From assembly GCA_900549915.1 (NCBI GenBank), contig URQF01000005.1, positions 1 through 30,620 of the forward strand: a stretch of 30,620 bases of DNA. The letters are read 5' to 3'. A program made the translations under genes and the position numbers. Below, piece by piece: positions 23,514-30,620 of this stretch (positions are counted from its first letter, which is position 1; each line of letters starts with the position of its first letter). Source of the stretch: an uncultured Mollicutes bacterium (GTDB taxonomy: Bacteria > Bacillota_I > Bacilli_A > RFN20 > CAG-288). The notes under the pieces are model-generated. The model worked only from the letters and a program-made list of their open reading frames with translations, searched no databases and was not told the DNA's origin.

Positions 23514-24269
23514 TTATTTTGATTTCGGCTTTTTGCCGATGAATCCATTTTCAGACAGATAATCGAAGACATTGTAGATTTCTTCTCTCCAGGTCTTCCA
23601 GGAATGGTCTTTGTTCTCTAAATAGCGATACGAGAATCCGATTTCATTATCGATAAGGAACTGATCAAAGTCTTTAGAAGCCCCGATGATGAAGTCATTC
23701 TTTCCGACGGAGAGATAGACGTTCTTTTTCTTTTCCTTGCTTGCTAAGCAGAGGGAACGAAGGGTTCCGAACTTGCTTTCATCAAGGAAGTCTGGTTTCG
23801 TAGCTGGGGATAAGGCAACACAAGCAGCATACTTGTCGACATTCTTGAGATAGTGGTAGAGAGCTCCGTATCCGCCCATTGAAACACCCATGATAATGAG
23901 TGGTTTCTTACGGGAGAGGAAACGGAAATTTCCGTATAGGAAGTCAAGGATGTCTTTTTCAATCAAATCGTAGTAATTGTCAATCTGTCCAAGGTTGAGA
24001 TACCATTTATTCTCGCCGTTGATGAAGCATGCTGCGACTTTGTTTTCTTCGCAGAGAGAGATAAGAGAAGAGTTCTGTTGGAAGGCTTTCTCGTTATCTC
24101 CGAAGCCGCATAAGCAGAGAATCAGAGGATAGGTTTCTGTAGAGTTCTCATAGTACCTATCATCCTTATTGTTTAAGGAACCATGAAGATTGAGAGAAGG
24201 AACGACAAGATCGAACTGAGTCCGTCTTGCCAGTGATTTCGGATAGAATTCAAAGGTGAAGGAAGCCAT
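23514..24269 (-). CDS. Esterase D / tributyrin esterase-like alpha/beta hydrolase
   Basis: 251 residues, no signal peptide. Nucleophile motif GVSMGGYGAL gives Ser130; Asp192 (SVGKNDFI) and His222 (KDHSW) complete the triad. The N-terminal SLARRTQFDLVVPS matches the beginning of the esterase D family, with true Arg codons. Such enzymes remove acyl groups (acetyl or feruloyl type) from small esters or sugars. Here it starts 1 nt after the binding-protein gene, so it probably deacylates the imported sugar before GH3 cleavage. Specificity cannot be read from the sequence. Confidence 0.88.
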   Translation of the reverse strand: MASFTFEFYPKSLARRTQFDLVVPSLNLHGSLNNKDDRYYENSTETYPLILCLCGFGDNEKAFQQNSSLISLCEENKVAACFINGENKWYLNLGQIDNYYDLIEKDILDFLYGNFRFLSRKKPLIIMGVSMGGYGALYHYLKNVDKYAACVALSPATKPDFLDESKFGTLRSLCLASKEKKKNVYLSVGKNDFIIGASKDFDQFLIDNEIGFSYRYLENKDHSWKTWREEIYNVFDYLSENGFIGKKPKSK

Positions 24270-24270
24270 G

Positions 24271-25752
24271 CTAGATATCTCTTTCTTTATCGAATGGAAC
24301 GTAGAAGCTAAGGGACTCTGCTTTTGTCTTATTCAGTCCTTTGACTTCTTTCTCGTATTCGTATAAGGCATCTTGGCTCTGAGCACGCTTGATCCTGCAC
24401 TGGAGATAGTATTCTGTCCTCTCTTTTGCAGAACGGCGTTCTTCTTCCGGAGAGGTTCCAATGGAACCAACATAGTAGGGAAGATTCTTGATTGCCGCAT
24501 AATCGAGAGGGTTCTGGCAGGAGCCTGCAATAGCGAAGTAGACACCTTTTTCATCACAGACCTGAGCAGCTGCATTTCGCTCTGTATCATCCTGTACTGA
24601 GATAATGAAGTTAGCGCCTTGGTTGCAAAGCTGGGTTGCTACCTGTTTCTGGGTGTTGCTGGATGTAACAGAACCGACCGGAAGGACTTCGAAGTTATAG
24701 GCCTTAGCTAAATAACCTTGGATGAAATTAATGTAGAGCTGTACCTGTTCATTGACGCTAGAAGGAGCAATGATGCCGCATTTGTACTTCTTTCCTTTAC
24801 GGAAAGCAGCTTTATCCGCATCACCATTGCTTTCGTTCTCAGCATAGAGAGCCTCAATGTTTTCCTTTGTGGAGGAAGAAACAAACTCAGATAATTTCTC
24901 AGGTCCATAGTCCGGATTTGTTTTGTCGAAGTATTTATCGACATTGATCTTACGGACAGTCGGATGGTCCTCCGAGACAGAGTCGACTGCATTCCTGCGG
25001 TCGTATTCTTCTAAGGTCTGGATGGCCCACTGGGAGATAGATAAACGCAGAGCTGTTCCATCTGCGTTCTTCCTTGCTTTGCCATTATCAAGAGCATTAA
25101 CGGAAGCAGCGACAATAGGAAGGATGTGAGCCGTGTACTTTGCGACAAGATAACGGAGAGAGCCATCAACGAAGGCAGAACGATAAGTAGGAGAGAAGCC
25201 ACCCATCGTAGCATTAGAGACTTTGAACTGAACGGATTTGATGTTAGAAGATGCCATTTCGACACCATTACAGGTGGAAATGACTGCCCTTGGATGATAC
25301 TTAGCAAACGGCTTAGCGTATTGAATTGTCGTATCCCAGTTCTGATTGTTGACCCTGACTATTTTTGCATCTGCCGGAAGGTCTGAATTTGCCTGACGTT
25401 CGATTTTGAACTTACGGGCATCCTTCTGACCTTCATAACCAGTGACTTTGTAGCCGTGGGCAGCAAGGGCATCGTTCCTGCCAAGCCATTTGTTGGTGAA
25501 ATGCTGGCCATCGAATCCGTAATAGTTGTAGAGGGCGAAGAAGATAGAGTTTTTGCAGTCATCGAAGGTTTCTAAGTCTGCATCAGAGCTAGGAGTATCG
25601 GAAGTAGAGCTGCTATCGTTCGGATCTTTGCTGACCGGTTGATTCTGAGAAACAGAATTTTTGTTTCCGCCGAAGATCATCCTATCTTCCAAAGAGCAGG
25701 AAGTAAGGAGGCTTAAGCCAAGGATAGGAATTAAAGCCTTGATTTTCTTCAT
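24271..25752 (-). CDS. Sugar ABC transporter substrate-binding lipoprotein
   Basis: 493 residues. A lipoprotein signal ends LTSC (Cys19), then a Ser/Asp-rich linker of about 40 residues. The rest resembles periplasmic-binding proteins of the LacI-like/BMP type: a first lobe with VISTCNGVEMASSNIKSVQF and a second lobe with KYKCGIIAPSSVNEQVQLYINF and YYVGSIGTSPEEERRSAKEMTEYY. In the last motif Arg is CGC and CGT while Met is AGG. Its ATG shares one base with the stop of the upstream permease gene (TAATG), so the two are translationally coupled. It probably captures a mono- or disaccharide for the transporter encoded just before it. Confidence 0.87.
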   Translation of the reverse strand: MKKIKALIPILGLSLLTSCSLEDRMIFGGNKNSVSQNQPVSKDPNDSSSTSDTPSSDADLETFDDCKNSIFFALYNYYGFDGQHFTNKWLGRNDALAAHGYKVTGYEGQKDARKFKIERQANSDLPADAKIVRVNNQNWDTTIQYAKPFAKYHPRAVISTCNGVEMASSNIKSVQFKVSNATMGGFSPTYRSAFVDGSLRYLVAKYTAHILPIVAASVNALDNGKARKNADGTALRLSISQWAIQTLEEYDRRNAVDSVSEDHPTVRKINVDKYFDKTNPDYGPEKLSEFVSSSTKENIEALYAENESNGDADKAAFRKGKKYKCGIIAPSSVNEQVQLYINFIQGYLAKAYNFEVLPVGSVTSSNTQKQVATQLCNQGANFIISVQDDTERNAAAQVCDEKGVYFAIAGSCQNPLDYAAIKNLPYYVGSIGTSPEEERRSAKERTEYYLQCRIKRAQSQDALYEYEKEVKGLNKTKAESLSFYVPFDKERDI

Positions 25753-26870
25753 TAGGCATTTTCTCCTTTCTTTTGTGGATTAAGACGTTTCTCCTCGAAG
25801 ACGTATTTCTTCCTCTTAATCCAGTTGAGGAAGCGGTTCTTGTCGACCCTGTAAACAAGGACAGCGAAGACAGAGAAACCATTAAGGAGAGAAGAAACAG
25901 TAGAAGTGAATCCAATGACAGTCGCGTTATCGAATCCATAGGTGTAAAGAAGAGTGGTTCCGACAACGCCAAGAAGCAGACCGACAATCTGATTCGAGTA
26001 CTTAGCAAGAATACCGCCGATGAAGATTGGCAAGAAGTTCTTGAAGACTGTTCCAGAAGAACCTAAGTTGATGTTAATTGTAATGGTTGCCGTACCGCAG
26101 GAGCTCCTGACCTGGTAGACAGCGATGAGAGCACCGGCAATGATGAAGGAAATGATGCAGTGACTGATTTCATTGATACCAGTCTCAACACAGACTTTCT
26201 GATTGTAGACAAGAGCAAGCTTGTTATAACCATAACGGGTGTAACAGAGAGCGGCAGCCCTAATTAAGCAGACAATGACAAGAAGAGGAATCAGGATGAT
26301 TGGTTCCTGGAAGAAGCTAGCAGTGTAGGAACCGGAAGCTAAGTTGACAGTACCGGTAGAACCAGTAGCATTTGCGACAACCTTAGCGATACCTTCATAG
26401 ATTAAGCACCTGCCTAAGGAAACAACGATTGGAGATAATTTCGTAAAGATAAGAACTAAGGAATGGATGAAGCCTAAAATCCTGCCAAAGAGAATGGAGA
26501 GAAGAAGGAAGAGGAAGATATGATTGATGGTATCTACCTGGACAATGAGGGAAGCGAAGAGGCAAGCTAGAATGCCAGTAGCACCAAGAGAGAAGTCCAT
26601 ACGTCCGGAGTTGAGGTTTGTGTTAAGAGCAAGGGCAGCAATCAGTGTCCTTGTAATCGTCTTAAGCCTGATCCTCCTGTTCGAGACGTTATCCATCGTG
26701 GAACCGATGAAGAATAATCCGGTGTCACTAAGATTCGATAACAGAACAGCAATCAGAATCCTGACAACGGGGCAGAACAAGGACCAGAAGAGTTTCTTGC
26801 CTGTCCTTTTGAGTTTCTGGTTTGCGAAGAACGGAGAAGAGGAATATTGAACTGGCTTTGTATATTTCAT
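25752..26870 (-). CDS. Sugar ABC transporter permease 2
   Basis: About 372 residues with roughly eight to ten membrane segments, BPD_transp_2 (ribose/galactose permease) type. The ATG at 26870 (MKYTKPVQYSS) is chosen because it overlaps the stop of permease 1 as TAATG and has GGAGGAAG upstream. The N-terminal part has LNTNLNSGRMDFSLGATGI, the permease region that contacts the ATPase partner, with CGT for its Arg. AGG codons lie in membrane segments (SNMMIMLKTITMTLIAA), where Arg would be implausible. It forms a heterodimeric channel with permease 1. Confidence 0.88.
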   Translation of the reverse strand: MKYTKPVQYSSSPFFANQKLKRTGKKLFWSLFCPVVRILIAVLLSNLSDTGLFFIGSTMDNVSNRRIRLKTITRTLIAALALNTNLNSGRMDFSLGATGILACLFASLIVQVDTINHIFLFLLLSILFGRILGFIHSLVLIFTKLSPIVVSLGRCLIYEGIAKVVANATGSTGTVNLASGSYTASFFQEPIILIPLLVIVCLIRAAALCYTRYGYNKLALVYNQKVCVETGINEISHCIISFIIAGALIAVYQVRSSCGTATITININLGSSGTVFKNFLPIFIGGILAKYSNQIVGLLLGVVGTTLLYTYGFDNATVIGFTSTVSSLLNGFSVFAVLVYRVDKNRFLNWIKRKKYVFEEKRLNPQKKGENA

Positions 26871-28375
26871 TATTGGATACTTCCTCCAGAAGCGAGCATC
26901 TTTCCACGGGTATCCCACCTGTTGGCAAGAGAGACAATTAAGAAGATAAGACCCTTGAACCTGTAGCAGTAGTCACCGACTTGGAAAGTAGGTGTAGAGA
27001 TGGCAGCAAAGAATTCATCAAGGAAAACGGAGAAGAAAGCACCGATGATTGCACAGCTGATTTTTGACTTCGGTCCGCCGCTAGTTGTCCTTCCGCCGAA
27101 GACGATAGCAATGATGACATTGAGACCGACCTGGCTTAAGACAGTCGAAGCGCCAAATTGGTTGCCAGTCTTAGAGCAGGCGAAGAGGAAACCGCAGATA
27201 CCAAGGCCAATGCCAGAAAGTGCGAAGGAGATCCTACCGGATTTCCTTAAGTTGATACCATTGAACTTCGCAGCTTTCTTGTTAGAGCCAATGAATTTGT
27301 TCCGACGTCCGACTTTGGTGTAATTGAAGATGAACCAGCAAAGAATAAAGAAGATGACAAGGAAGGAAGCATAGACCCAAGCGTTCGTGAACCTTCCATG
27401 GTTGACAGTGATAAGACCGCCATAGTTTTCGAAGATAGCATCGGAGATAGCAGCTAAGATGTTCCTCCTAGTTAAGGTCATAACCATAACCGGAAGGTTG
27501 AGCCTAGTAGCTAAGATTGCGTTAACAATACCAAGAGCAGCACCTAAGACAATAGAGACAAGCAACGAAACGACCCTGTTATTTGTTGCGTTATAGAGAA
27601 TGGCAGCGATGACGGCGCACCTAAGGGATGCGTTTCCTAAGGACATATCGAAGCCGCCCTGTGAATAAATGAAGACAGCACCGGTAGCGACAACAGCAAC
27701 GAAGATACCATTGTTGATAACATCACCAAGGCTTCCAGAATATCCAGTAATCGTCTTTCCGATGTAGTAGGCAGCAATGATGAGGATAAGCATAAAAAGC
27801 GGAACCTTATCAATCCAGAACTTTTTATTAGAAAGGCTTGCTTTCAGATTGAACCTTCCGTAGGCTTCAAGATAACGTTCGTTGAGACGGTCTGCAGCGC
27901 TTTCCTTAACGCCCCTGATAGCGAGGACCCGAAGATACTCAGCATAGAGCTCGCTCCGTTTCCTCTTAATCAGCTGGATGTTTTTCACGTATTCGCTCTT
28001 TGCTTTAGAAGCAGAGCGTTTTGCGGAGATTTCAATACCTTTTTCGATATCGGAATAGTCTTGTTTATCCTTCTTGGTGGGGTTGCTGATCTTAGCAAAG
28101 TCATCCGCCGCCTTTGCTAAAGCCTCATCTCTTTCGGAGATAAAAGAAGCAAGTAATGCAGTTTGTTTTTCCTTGAGATGAATAAGGTCAGTCTTGATAG
28201 CCGCCTTTAATTGCTGATCTTTTGCTTTCCGAATTCCAATCAGCTCTTTTTTAAAGCTTTCAACAGCATTCTTATCCGAAGCATCAACAGCCTTAGCCTG
28301 ATCAAGGATGGTCTGTTCGAAGTAGACAAAGGGAGCTTCTTTTTCGCCGGCTTGTAATGTGATTTCGATTGACAT
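26870..28375 (-). CDS. Sugar ABC transporter permease 1 with cytoplasmic helical extension
   Basis: 501 residues, longer than the usual 310-350 of BPD_transp_2 permeases. Residues 1-187 are a charged, Ala/Lys/Glu-rich, probably coiled-coil extension with no signal peptide. The membrane domain starts near residue 188 (VPLFMLILIIAAYY) and contains GGFDMSLGNASLMCAVIAA and TLTMMNILAAI, where AGG provides Met. The upstream ATPase gene carries a similar helical insertion, so the two extensions may dock in the cytoplasm. The start follows AAGGAGG. The extension has AGG and ATG codons like the rest of the gene, so it is not a recent foreign addition. Confidence 0.88.
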   Translation of the reverse strand: MSIEITLQAGEKEAPFVYFEQTILDQAKAVDASDKNAVESFKKELIGIRKAKDQQLKAAIKTDLIHLKEKQTALLASFISERDEALAKAADDFAKISNPTKKDKQDYSDIEKGIEISAKRSASKAKSEYVKNIQLIKRKRSELYAEYLRVLAIRGVKESAADRLNERYLEAYGRFNLKASLSNKKFWIDKVPLFMLILIIAAYYIGKTITGYSGSLGDVINNGIFVAVVATGAVFIYSQGGFDMSLGNASLRCAVIAAILYNATNNRVVSLLVSIVLGAALGIVNAILATRLNLPVMVMTLTRRNILAAISDAIFENYGGLITVNHGRFTNAWVYASFLVIFFILCWFIFNYTKVGRRNKFIGSNKKAAKFNGINLRKSGRISFALSGIGLGICGFLFACSKTGNQFGASTVLSQVGLNVIIAIVFGGRTTSGGPKSKISCAIIGAFFSVFLDEFFAAISTPTFQVGDYCYRFKGLIFLIVSLANRWDTRGKMLASGGSIQ

Positions 28376-28386
28376 TTTCCGCCTCC

Positions 28387-30462
28387 TTAGATCCTGTATT
28401 GGACAATCTGTTCCTGAGTCAGGGTGTTGCTACGATCAAATTCTTTTGAAATCTGTCCGTCTTTCCTGATTAGGATACGATCCGCCCTTCCGATAAGCTC
28501 AGGGAGCTCTTCGGAAATCCTGATAATCGACTTGCCTTCCTTCTTCCTCTTATATAAGAGCTGATAGATGAATTGTTTGACACCGATATCGACACCACGG
28601 GTCGGGCAGTCAAGGATAAGGATTTCAGAATCGTTAGCAATCCACTTTGCTAAGGAAACCTTCTGCTTGTTTCCGCCAGAGAGGGTAGAAACAAGCTGTT
28701 CCGTAGAGTTGCACTTAATCTGAAGTGCTTTTGCCTGTTCATGGACAAGCTTCTTTTCATCTCGTTTGAAGACCAGCAGATTGGCTTTTGCAATATTATT
28801 GATAGAAGCAATTGCAATGTTGTCGAATATAGAAGATTTCAGTGCTAATGCTTCCGTATCACGGTTCTTAGAAAGGTAACCGATTTTTTCTTTCCTTGCG
28901 AAGGATTCGCTCTTCACAAGCTTATCTAAGTTCTCACCGACATAGACATAGCCGCCTTCCCTCTTGATATTTCCAAAGAGAGCTTTTCCAAGAGTATGCC
29001 TTCCGCATTCTGAGAGGCCGCCAATGCCCAGAATTTCACCTTTGTGAAGTTCAAGATTGACGTGGCGGAGCTGGTTGCCTTCGATACCATCGACCATCTT
29101 GAGAACAACCTGGTCAGATAAAGTGCCATCATAATCAGAACGGTAGTAATCACCTTTGAGCTCACGTCCAATCCTATACTTCTTAATGGCATTCGGATCA
29201 AATTCGTTCTTGCTCTTGGTAAGATTGGCAACGATGTTTCCATCACGGAGAACGGTAAGGGTATCGCATTTTTCCCTGAGTTCATCCAAATCGTGGGAGA
29301 TAAAGAGAACCGATTTTCCTTGGTTCTTCAGCTCTTCCCTCTTCTTATAAAGAAGGATACGTCCAGTCTCACTAAGAGCGGTTGTGGTTTCATCAATGAT
29401 GAAGATTTCCGGATTCTTGTGGAGACACTTAGCGATTTCAATCAGTTTACGTTGCTGCCTATCATAAGCAGCGGTAATCCTTCCTGGATTGATATCATTG
29501 ACACCGATATTGGAGAGAGCAAGTTTTGCATGCTTACGAAGTTTCTTTCCATTAACGAATAATCCGAAGATTGCGTTAAGGAAGAAACTACGGACTTTAT
29601 TTTCTTTATGTTTCGGATTGACGATTTCGTTAACTGCATTGAGATAGTGATTCTTGAGAGAAACCTCATCGCTCTTAATCCAAGTTTTGCGGATATAGGT
29701 GGTCTTCTTCAGATTATTAATCTGTCTCTCGTAGTCTTTTTCATTCAGATGATGTTCGTGTTCACGACGACGTTTGCAGAGTTCAGCATCGAGATTCTCT
29801 TCGTTCTTGTCGTACTTTGCATCAATTCCCTTTTCCTTCTCAACATAAGTGTTAAATAAGGATTCAGAAGTACTATTGAACTCTTTGGCAATGCTCTCGT
29901 GCTTGTCCTTGGATTCTTCCTTCTGCTGCTGAGCCAGAGAAGCATAAGAAGCATGAAGGGCCCCCTTCTTTGCCTCCTGGACTGCCTTCTTGTATTCTGC
30001 TTTATTTCCAGAATCCAAAGCAGCAAGGCTCTTAGAAACAAGATCCTTAGCTAAAGCATCAAATTCATTAAGAGAAACAGAAAAAGCAGGAGAGAAATTC
30101 TCAACCTTCTCATCTTCGAAATAATGATTTCCTGAGAAGTTCTTCAGCTCTCCCAAAAAGATGTTCTCAGCAACTGAAACTTCAGCAATTGTTCCGTTTT
30201 CCTGAACAATAATGCCGATGCCTTCTTGAAGAGCCTCAATCATCGACTTTGGCTTCCAAGGTTTTCCGTGATATTCCCTCTGTCCGCTCGTTGCCTGGTA
30301 AATACCAGTCCTGATTGCAGACATCGTGGATTTTCCGGAACCATTCTCACCGATAAAGCCGCGGATCTCTCCAGGATAAATTTCAATAGAGACATCGTTA
30401 AGTGCAATTGTCGGTCCGAACTGCTTCACAATATGCGAAGCCTTAAATATAGGTTCTGCCAT
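28387..30462 (-). CDS. Sugar ABC transporter ATPase (RbsA/MglA type) with large insertion
   Basis: 691 residues against about 500 for RbsA/MglA. It has two NBDs. NBD1: Walker A GENGSGKST (38-46), Q-loop VQENGT, Walker B IFIIDETTTA (353 on), with a non-canonical signature region AYDMQQRKLIEIAK. NBD2: atypical Walker A region GLSECGMHTLGKA, LSGGNKQK (594-601), ILILDCPTRGVD with Cys in place of Glu, then IIMISEELPELIGMADRILIMKDG. Residues about 115-300 are an extra Lys/Glu-rich helical insertion within the helical part of NBD1. AGG gives Met at CGMHTLG and LIMKDG, as in homologues. The start is ATG 30462 after AAGGAGAT, seven codons inside the longest frame. It is the first gene of the operon and powers sugar uptake through the two following permeases. 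Confidence 0.9.
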   Translation of the reverse strand: MAEPIFKASHIVKQFGPTIALNDVSIEIYPGEIRGFIGENGSGKSTMSAIRTGIYQATSGQREYHGKPWKPKSMIEALQEGIGIIVQENGTIAEVSVAENIFLGELKNFSGNHYFEDEKVENFSPAFSVSLNEFDALAKDLVSKSLAALDSGNKAEYKKAVQEAKKGALHASYASLAQQQKEESKDKHESIAKEFNSTSESLFNTYVEKEKGIDAKYDKNEENLDAELCKRRREHEHHLNEKDYERQINNLKKTTYIRKTWIKSDEVSLKNHYLNAVNEIVNPKHKENKVRSFFLNAIFGLFVNGKKLRKHAKLALSNIGVNDINPGRITAAYDRQQRKLIEIAKCLHKNPEIFIIDETTTALSETGRILLYKKREELKNQGKSVLFISHDLDELREKCDTLTVLRDGNIVANLTKSKNEFDPNAIKKYRIGRELKGDYYRSDYDGTLSDQVVLKMVDGIEGNQLRHVNLELHKGEILGIGGLSECGRHTLGKALFGNIKREGGYVYVGENLDKLVKSESFARKEKIGYLSKNRDTEALALKSSIFDNIAIASINNIAKANLLVFKRDEKKLVHEQAKALQIKCNSTEQLVSTLSGGNKQKVSLAKWIANDSEILILDCPTRGVDIGVKQFIYQLLYKRKKEGKSIIRISEELPELIGRADRILIRKDGQISKEFDRSNTLTQEQIVQYRI

Positions 30463-30500
30463 GTATGCTATCTCCTTCATCATATAAAGTTTACCCTTGG

Positions 30501-30514
30501 TGGAAGTGCTTTCA
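30501..30514. promoter_or_regulatory. cre / LacI-family operator-like site
   Basis: The minus-strand 14-mer TGAAAGCACTTCCA differs from the cre consensus TGNAANCGNTNNCA at one position (CA for CG) and is a near-palindrome. It lies about 40 nt upstream of the first ATG of the sugar operon, where a catabolite-repression (CcpA) or LacI-type operator would be expected. I could not fix the -10 and -35 boxes with confidence. Confidence 0.5.
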
Positions 30515-30620
30515 AATCGATTGTTTTGTTATTAGCTATGCACTTTTTTGACTATTCCTATCAGTTCCATTGTTCAGGCGGAAAATTAGAAGTCATTTTT
30601 TTGCAGTTTTTGTATACTAT

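Noticed and set aside
1..30620. Reassigned stop codons (TGA as Trp or Gly)
   Set aside because: TGA ends the kinase and 7TM genes at clear overlaps with the next start, and conserved Trp residues are TGG. No frame needs TGA read-through.
1..30620. tRNA gene with CCU anticodon in the window
   Set aside because: I looked through the intergenic stretches for cloverleaf arms and a CCA end near T-loop sequence and saw none. The tRNA that would explain AGG as Met must lie elsewhere.

Overview
This 30.6 kb window looks like chromosomal DNA of an uncultivated gut-type Bacillota (Bacilli or Erysipelotrichia-like). Support comes from AGGAGG-type ribosome binding sites, tightly packed operons, surface lipoproteins, a Bacillus-type glucuronate pathway, and the genetic code. 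The main result is that AGG does not appear to encode arginine here. In conserved motifs of at least ten unrelated families, AGG falls where homologues carry methionine (or another hydrophobic residue), while AGA, CGT, CGC, CGA and CGG in the same motifs fall on conserved arginines. Examples read with AGG = Met are HGDIMS (ABC exporter), NFMPVFDW and NMAIHPDDPPW (UxuA), PPRKEEMRR (flavin oxidoreductase), TPMGRFG and ISSMNAF (SDR), MTQEEKI and LPMIMVGH (GH3), DVIMVLE and ECGMHTLG (ABC ATPases). An AGG-to-Met change has been reported from a computational code survey of uncultivated Bacilli, so the phenomenon is probably known, but proteins translated from this window with the standard code carry Met-to-Arg errors throughout.

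Layout: every convincing gene is on the minus strand, so transcription runs from high to low coordinates. (1) 30462-14852 is a probable single operon of eleven genes: sugar ABC transporter (ATPase, two permeases, binding lipoprotein), an esterase, a repeat-bearing lipoprotein, a GH3 glycosidase, an SDR of the UxuB fructuronate reductase type, a HAD hydrolase, a flavin/FeS oxidoreductase and mannonate dehydratase UxuA. It has a cre/LacI-like operator in front and a strong terminator behind. The likely job is uptake, deacylation and cleavage of a uronic-acid-containing glycoconjugate, with fructuronate passed through mannonate to KDG. (2) 14368-10772 is a signalling operon: a 7TM sensor with a degenerate kinase module, a PAS histidine kinase and a NarL/LuxR response regulator. 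(3) 10621-7568 holds two lipoproteins sharing Cys/His (HWH) repeats. The larger contains a region that reads as EF-Tu domains II and III without the GTPase domain. (4) 7035-4440 is an AT-rich island with an AAA_14/DUF4143 ATPase and a small orphan gene. Copies of one repeat sequence lie on both sides, and neither gene has any AGG codon. (5) 4331-115 is an autoregulated MarR plus heterodimeric ABC exporter operon.

AGG use is uneven. It is the main internal Met codon in regions 1 and 5, roughly equal to ATG in the two sensor genes, a minority in the response regulator and the lipoproteins, and absent from the island. All chosen CDS starts with a good ribosome binding site are ATG, so initiation seems to stay with ATG. 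No tRNA, rRNA or CRISPR array was seen.
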